Source: DAOVQB01 sp023128935 (GTDB lineage: Bacteria; Eisenbacteria; RBG-16-71-46; CAIMUX01; WJJG01). From it: a stretch of DNA of 8,670 nucleotides. The DNA is taken from positions 1 to 8,670 of the forward strand of contig DAOVQB010000196.1 of the NCBI GenBank assembly GCA_030628905.1, written 5' to 3'. Positions 5,761 through 8,670 of this stretch are shown here, one piece after another. The position numbers and the translations under genes were made by a program. The notes under the pieces are model-generated. The model was not told where the DNA came from and searched no databases. It worked only from the letters and a program-made list of their open reading frames with translations. Each line of letters starts with the position of its first letter. Within the stretch, counting starts at the first letter, position 1.

Positions 5761-8670
5761 TCACTCCCTCCGGGTGCGTTCATATTTCAGATCCCTCAGG
5801 TCCTTGGCATAGATGTTGAAGTAGTACGAAGACCGCCCCCCGCTCATGCGCCGCTCCAGCGATGCCTGCCAACAGTGAAGATCGCGCGTGAGAGAATACC
5901 CCTGCGAGGCAACCTCCTGATGTGCAAGGTCATAGTAGACGCTGTAGTTGATGCGCCATCCACTGGTGAGCGAGACGTCGGCACCTAGGTTGATCGAGCT
6001 GCGATGACTAGACCACTCCCGCCCCATGGAGAACACATGGGTGGCCGTGAAACGCCAGGGGCCTGTGAGTGATACTTCCGTTTCTCTCGATCCGGGCTGC
6101 GTAGACATGCCCCCGCGGGGCTCGCCAAACCCTCCGTGCTGGGGAGCTTCCTCAGCCGCACCACCCACGGCCCCCGACCGATTGCCGCCACCCTGCATTC
6201 TCAGGGTGGTGCGGGCTTGGAACCGTGAACGACTCCAGGTCTTCACATCGTGCGTGAGTGACAGCTCGCTGCTCAGGAGTTTGCCAGGCTGCAGGCGGAG
6301 GCTGTGAGCCAGGTCCGCCCAGGGTTCCCGATCCTTCTGCTTGGCGAGGAAGTCATAGGAGGTCCTGGAGGACAAGATGATGAGGTTCTCCTTCTTGAAG
6401 GTCTCCTCTCCGGAGCTGAATTTGAGATGGAACCTCTGCGTCATCCCCAGTGAGACCGAACTGGCCTTTGAACTGCTCAGGCTGATGCCCCCCACGGAGG
6501 GGAAGTTCTCAACGTGGTCTATCTCCGGGCGGTAATTGTAGGATGCGCTGAACTCCGCGACATGCCTGAGACCTTCCCACGGGCCGAGTCGCGGAAAGAA
6601 GGTGCCGTACAGCGCGCTGTTCGCCGAGAGGCCGGCTTGCCAAACGATGCCCACGCAATTCTTCTTCCCCTCTCCGCCCTGCTGCTGCTCGTCCTTGTCT
6701 TTGCGTGCCCAGGCTGTGGACATCCGGATCGATGGCGTTACATTCACTCTCCCCAGGAGCCGACGCTTGTCGGAGAGCGAGGCGTTCAGGCCCGCGGCCT
6801 GGTTGGTAGTCACCTTTCCCTCGCCCCACGTTTCAGTGTACGGGCTCCGGAATTTCATACCGGCCCGCAGGTAGGTCGAGGACAAGAAGGCCAGCCTCCC
6901 TCCGCGACCCCTGTCGTCGGGCTGGACACCCAGCGGGAGGGAATTGAGAGCGATGTTGACGCTTGGAATGCTCTGGCTGATCTTCGTGGCCCCCCCGCTA
7001 TCGTCCAGGTATTCCGTCCGGTCTGCAGCCAGAGTCATGGATGCTCCCGACCAGCTCTTGCTCAAGCTCATCTGGGAGCGCAGGACACGGTTGATCCGTT
7101 CATCGACATCCGCTCCAAAATCACGGTCGGCCCCATAATCCTTATCGCTCTGGAAGCGACCGGAGACCTTGAGGTTGAACCGCTCACCAAGGGTTTGGTT
7201 ATGGTTCACATTCAAGAGCCAGCGGTCCCGTTTACCACCCCCTCTGACATCCTCGCTGGTGAACGAACCATCCACGCCACCACTCAGAAGATACCGGACA
7301 CGGTAACGGGCCCGCGCGTTGAGCGTCACACGTGGGTTCTTCTCGTAGTAGTCGAGCCAGAAAAGGCCATCCATATAATCGTTGGGCGCGTAGTAGTAGC
7401 CGATATTGCGCAGGAACCTGCCGCGGTTGGTGTCGAAGCCAAACTCGATCTCCGGGATCAGGATACCGCTCTGGCGGCCACTCCGGGAGGGGAGGATGGC
7501 GTACGGTATGGGCAGGACCGGAACGTTGCCGAGGTAGAGAACTACGGGGGATGCAAAGATCTTCTCGCCGGTGACGATTTTCATCTTCTTGGCATGAAAG
7601 TGGAAATGGGGCGGATCATGCTCGCAAGTCGTGAAATCCCCGTCCTGCGCAAAATAGACCTTCTTCCCCACGCGCTTCACCCGCTCGCCGCGATAGTAGC
7701 CTCCCTCAAACTCGCTACGCCCTTGGAAGACGAGCCCTTTTTTATTGTCGATCCGGTAGGTCATCTCGGTCCCGTGCACCTCAGAGTCCTTGTCCCTGAG
7801 GACCGGTTCGCCGCGCGCGGTAATCAGATCGCGTGAGGCATCGAAAGCGATCTCTTCGCCAAATAGCTGTATATCTCCGTAGACCATATGCGCCCGACCG
7901 GAGATCATAACCTGGTCTGTGACCACTTCGAAGTCGATCTGGTCCCCCTCGTATTCCACCACCTCCTCGGGATTGAATTCGAGGACACGCAGCAGTGAAT
8001 CGGTGGGCTGCAAGGTTTCGGAACCAAGGCAACTGCGTATGTAGGCCAGCGGCGACATGCGCTGCGCCGCGGCCCGGGCATCCGATTCCCCGGGGGAGAG
8101 GGGAAGAGCGTAGTTTCCCTGCACCTGGCCCTCAAACTGCACCCGGCGCACACCTGAGTCACGCATGATTATCCGCATCCGGTTCCCCCGGGTCCAGTTG
8201 AGCCCGATGCCCCGCTGAGCATCAAGCCAACTGGGCAGATAGAGCGCTTGCGCGTCGCCTTCGATCAGAACACTCTGTATTTCGCCGGCGTCCATAAAGG
8301 CAGAAAGGCTGTCACCTTGTGAGAAGTGCACTTCGCCGGAACGCTCTGCGGGGATATACTCAGACCGGGCCCGGCCCCAGACTACGAGCTTGTCCGCCCG
8401 ACCGTCACGCAGATGTACTACCATGCTATCTCCGGCTACCCACCCATCGGGATCTTCCACCTGCGGCGACTCCACCAGCAGGAGCTGATCCTCTGGCATC
8501 ATGAGATGGGCTCGACCGCAGGAACCCCAGATGTTGCCACGCGTGAATCGTACGTTTCCAAAGGCCTCACCCGTCCGGTCACTGGTCCAGAGCTTCAGTG
8601 TGTCGGCATGGACGACAAACGGAGATGCGCCACCGGAGGCCAGATGCACAAGACGGGGCTGCCTGGCGGC
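5761..8670 (-). CDS. lptD: LPS-assembly outer-membrane protein LptD-like, 5'-partial
   Basis: At least 969 codons are open to the window edge, so the signal peptide and true start lie outside; the GTG at 8649 is unlikely to be the start because the frame stays open above it. LptD, with LptE, inserts LPS into the outer leaflet of the outer membrane. The N-terminal half has OstA/LptA-like beta-jellyroll repeats (PFVVHADTLKLW, EAFGNVRF and, around residue 240, YEGDQIDFEVVTDQVMISGRAHMVYGDI). The transition is the hallmark stretch at about 340-425: DGDFTTCEHDPPHFHFHAKK, VLYLGNVPVLPIPYAILPSRSGRQSGILIPE, then RNIGYYYAPNDYMDG. The remaining 540 residues alternate polar and hydrophobic residues with aromatic strand ends, as in a large beta-barrel. 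The length exceeds the 780-residue enterobacterial protein and fits the longer FCB-type versions. The stop is TGA; the seleno-cytochrome gene starts 98 nt downstream, suggesting cotranscription. Confidence 0.85.
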   Translation of the reverse strand, partial: AARQPRLVHLASGGASPFVVHADTLKLWTSDRTGEAFGNVRFTRGNIWGSCGRAHLMMPEDQLLLVESPQVEDPDGWVAGDSMVVHLRDGRADKLVVWGRARSEYIPAERSGEVHFSQGDSLSAFMDAGEIQSVLIEGDAQALYLPSWLDAQRGIGLNWTRGNRMRIIMRDSGVRRVQFEGQVQGNYALPLSPGESDARAAAQRMSPLAYIRSCLGSETLQPTDSLLRVLEFNPEEVVEYEGDQIDFEVVTDQVMISGRAHMVYGDIQLFGEEIAFDASRDLITARGEPVLRDKDSEVHGTEMTYRIDNKKGLVFQGRSEFEGGYYRGERVKRVGKKVYFAQDGDFTTCEHDPPHFHFHAKKMKIVTGEKIFASPVVLYLGNVPVLPIPYAILPSRSGRQSGILIPEIEFGFDTNRGRFLRNIGYYYAPNDYMDGLFWLDYYEKNPRVTLNARARYRVRYLLSGGVDGSFTSEDVRGGGKRDRWLLNVNHNQTLGERFNLKVSGRFQSDKDYGADRDFGADVDERINRVLRSQMSLSKSWSGASMTLAADRTEYLDDSGGATKISQSIPSVNIALNSLPLGVQPDDRGRGGRLAFLSSTYLRAGMKFRSPYTETWGEGKVTTNQAAGLNASLSDKRRLLGRVNVTPSIRMSTAWARKDKDEQQQGGEGKKNCVGIVWQAGLSANSALYGTFFPRLGPWEGLRHVAEFSASYNYRPEIDHVENFPSVGGISLSSSKASSVSLGMTQRFHLKFSSGEETFKKENLIILSSRTSYDFLAKQKDREPWADLAHSLRLQPGKLLSSELSLTHDVKTWSRSRFQARTTLRMQGGGNRSGAVGGAAEEAPQHGGFGEPRGGMSTQPGSRETEVSLTGPWRFTATHVFSMGREWSSHRSSINLGADVSLTSGWRINYSVYYDLAHQEVASQGYSLTRDLHCWQASLERRMSGGRSSYYFNIYAKDLRDLKYERTRRE

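Noticed and set aside
5456..5764. A separate 102-aa lipoprotein gene starting at the GTG at 5764 and ending at the TGA
   Set aside because: Its end matches the first strand of the phosphatase fold, which continues in the same frame after the TGA. Its first 34 residues do not look like a signal peptide and lack a good ribosome binding site.
4253..5764. Genome-wide reassignment of TGA (for example to Trp or Gly)
   Set aside because: TGA terminates lptD and this same gene at sensible ends, and the other genes here show no internal TGA.
6514..7836. A 440-codon open frame on the plus strand opposite lptD
   Set aside because: It is antisense to a gene with clear LptD homology, its product has no recognisable domain, and long opposite-strand frames are common in GC-rich coding sequence.
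1..8670. tRNA, rRNA, CRISPR arrays, insertion sequences
   Set aside because: I saw no cloverleaf, regularly spaced repeats, transposase-like frame or terminal inverted repeats. The gaps between genes are 33 to 217 bp and are accounted for.

Overview
The window reads as chromosomal DNA from a GC-rich Gram-negative bacterium. An LptD-type outer-membrane protein implies an LPS outer membrane. The multihaem cytochrome c fused to a metallophosphatase fold and the secreted beta-propeller resemble genes of deltaproteobacterial or FCB-type and related candidate lineages (Eisenbacteria-like), but I cannot place the genome more precisely. All five genes lie on the minus strand, so the reading below runs from high to low coordinates. 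TGA ends lptD and the cytochrome gene, so a genome-wide reassignment of TGA is unlikely.

Right to left: (1) 8670-5761 holds an lptD-like gene whose 5' end lies outside the window. (2) 5662-4253 holds a putative lipoprotein with a 5'-nucleotidase-like metallophosphatase fold and a cytochrome c554-like tail. Its frame is interrupted by a single in-frame TGA at 5458-5456. The flanks stay in the same frame and together rebuild the conserved loop that carries a Cys in relatives, and a stem-loop with a GG apical loop starts 28 nt after the TGA. I therefore read this as one selenoprotein gene (Sec69), not two genes. (3) 4219-2846 holds a full-length MgtE-type Mg2+ transporter, 33 nt downstream. Genes 1-3 probably form an operon. 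(4) A 217-bp gap carries a perfect inverted repeat built on two GTATAC units and a promoter, ahead of a small orphan HEPN-domain gene (2629-2096). (5) A promoter with a perfect TTGACA box precedes a secreted beta-propeller protein (1949 to beyond position 1) that has a DUF11-like domain inserted between propeller stretches.

Functionally, the lptD / seleno-cytochrome / mgtE cluster is an envelope set: outer-membrane assembly, periplasmic redox chemistry and Mg2+ uptake. The central novelty is the seleno-cytochrome. Its phosphatase metal site looks mostly eroded (several metal ligands replaced, one His changed to Cys), while a selenocysteine appears in the loop next to that site, and one of the four expected haem motifs is missing. 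This suggests a former nucleotidase fold turned into a redox module. The HEPN gene looks like an independent, operator-controlled unit.
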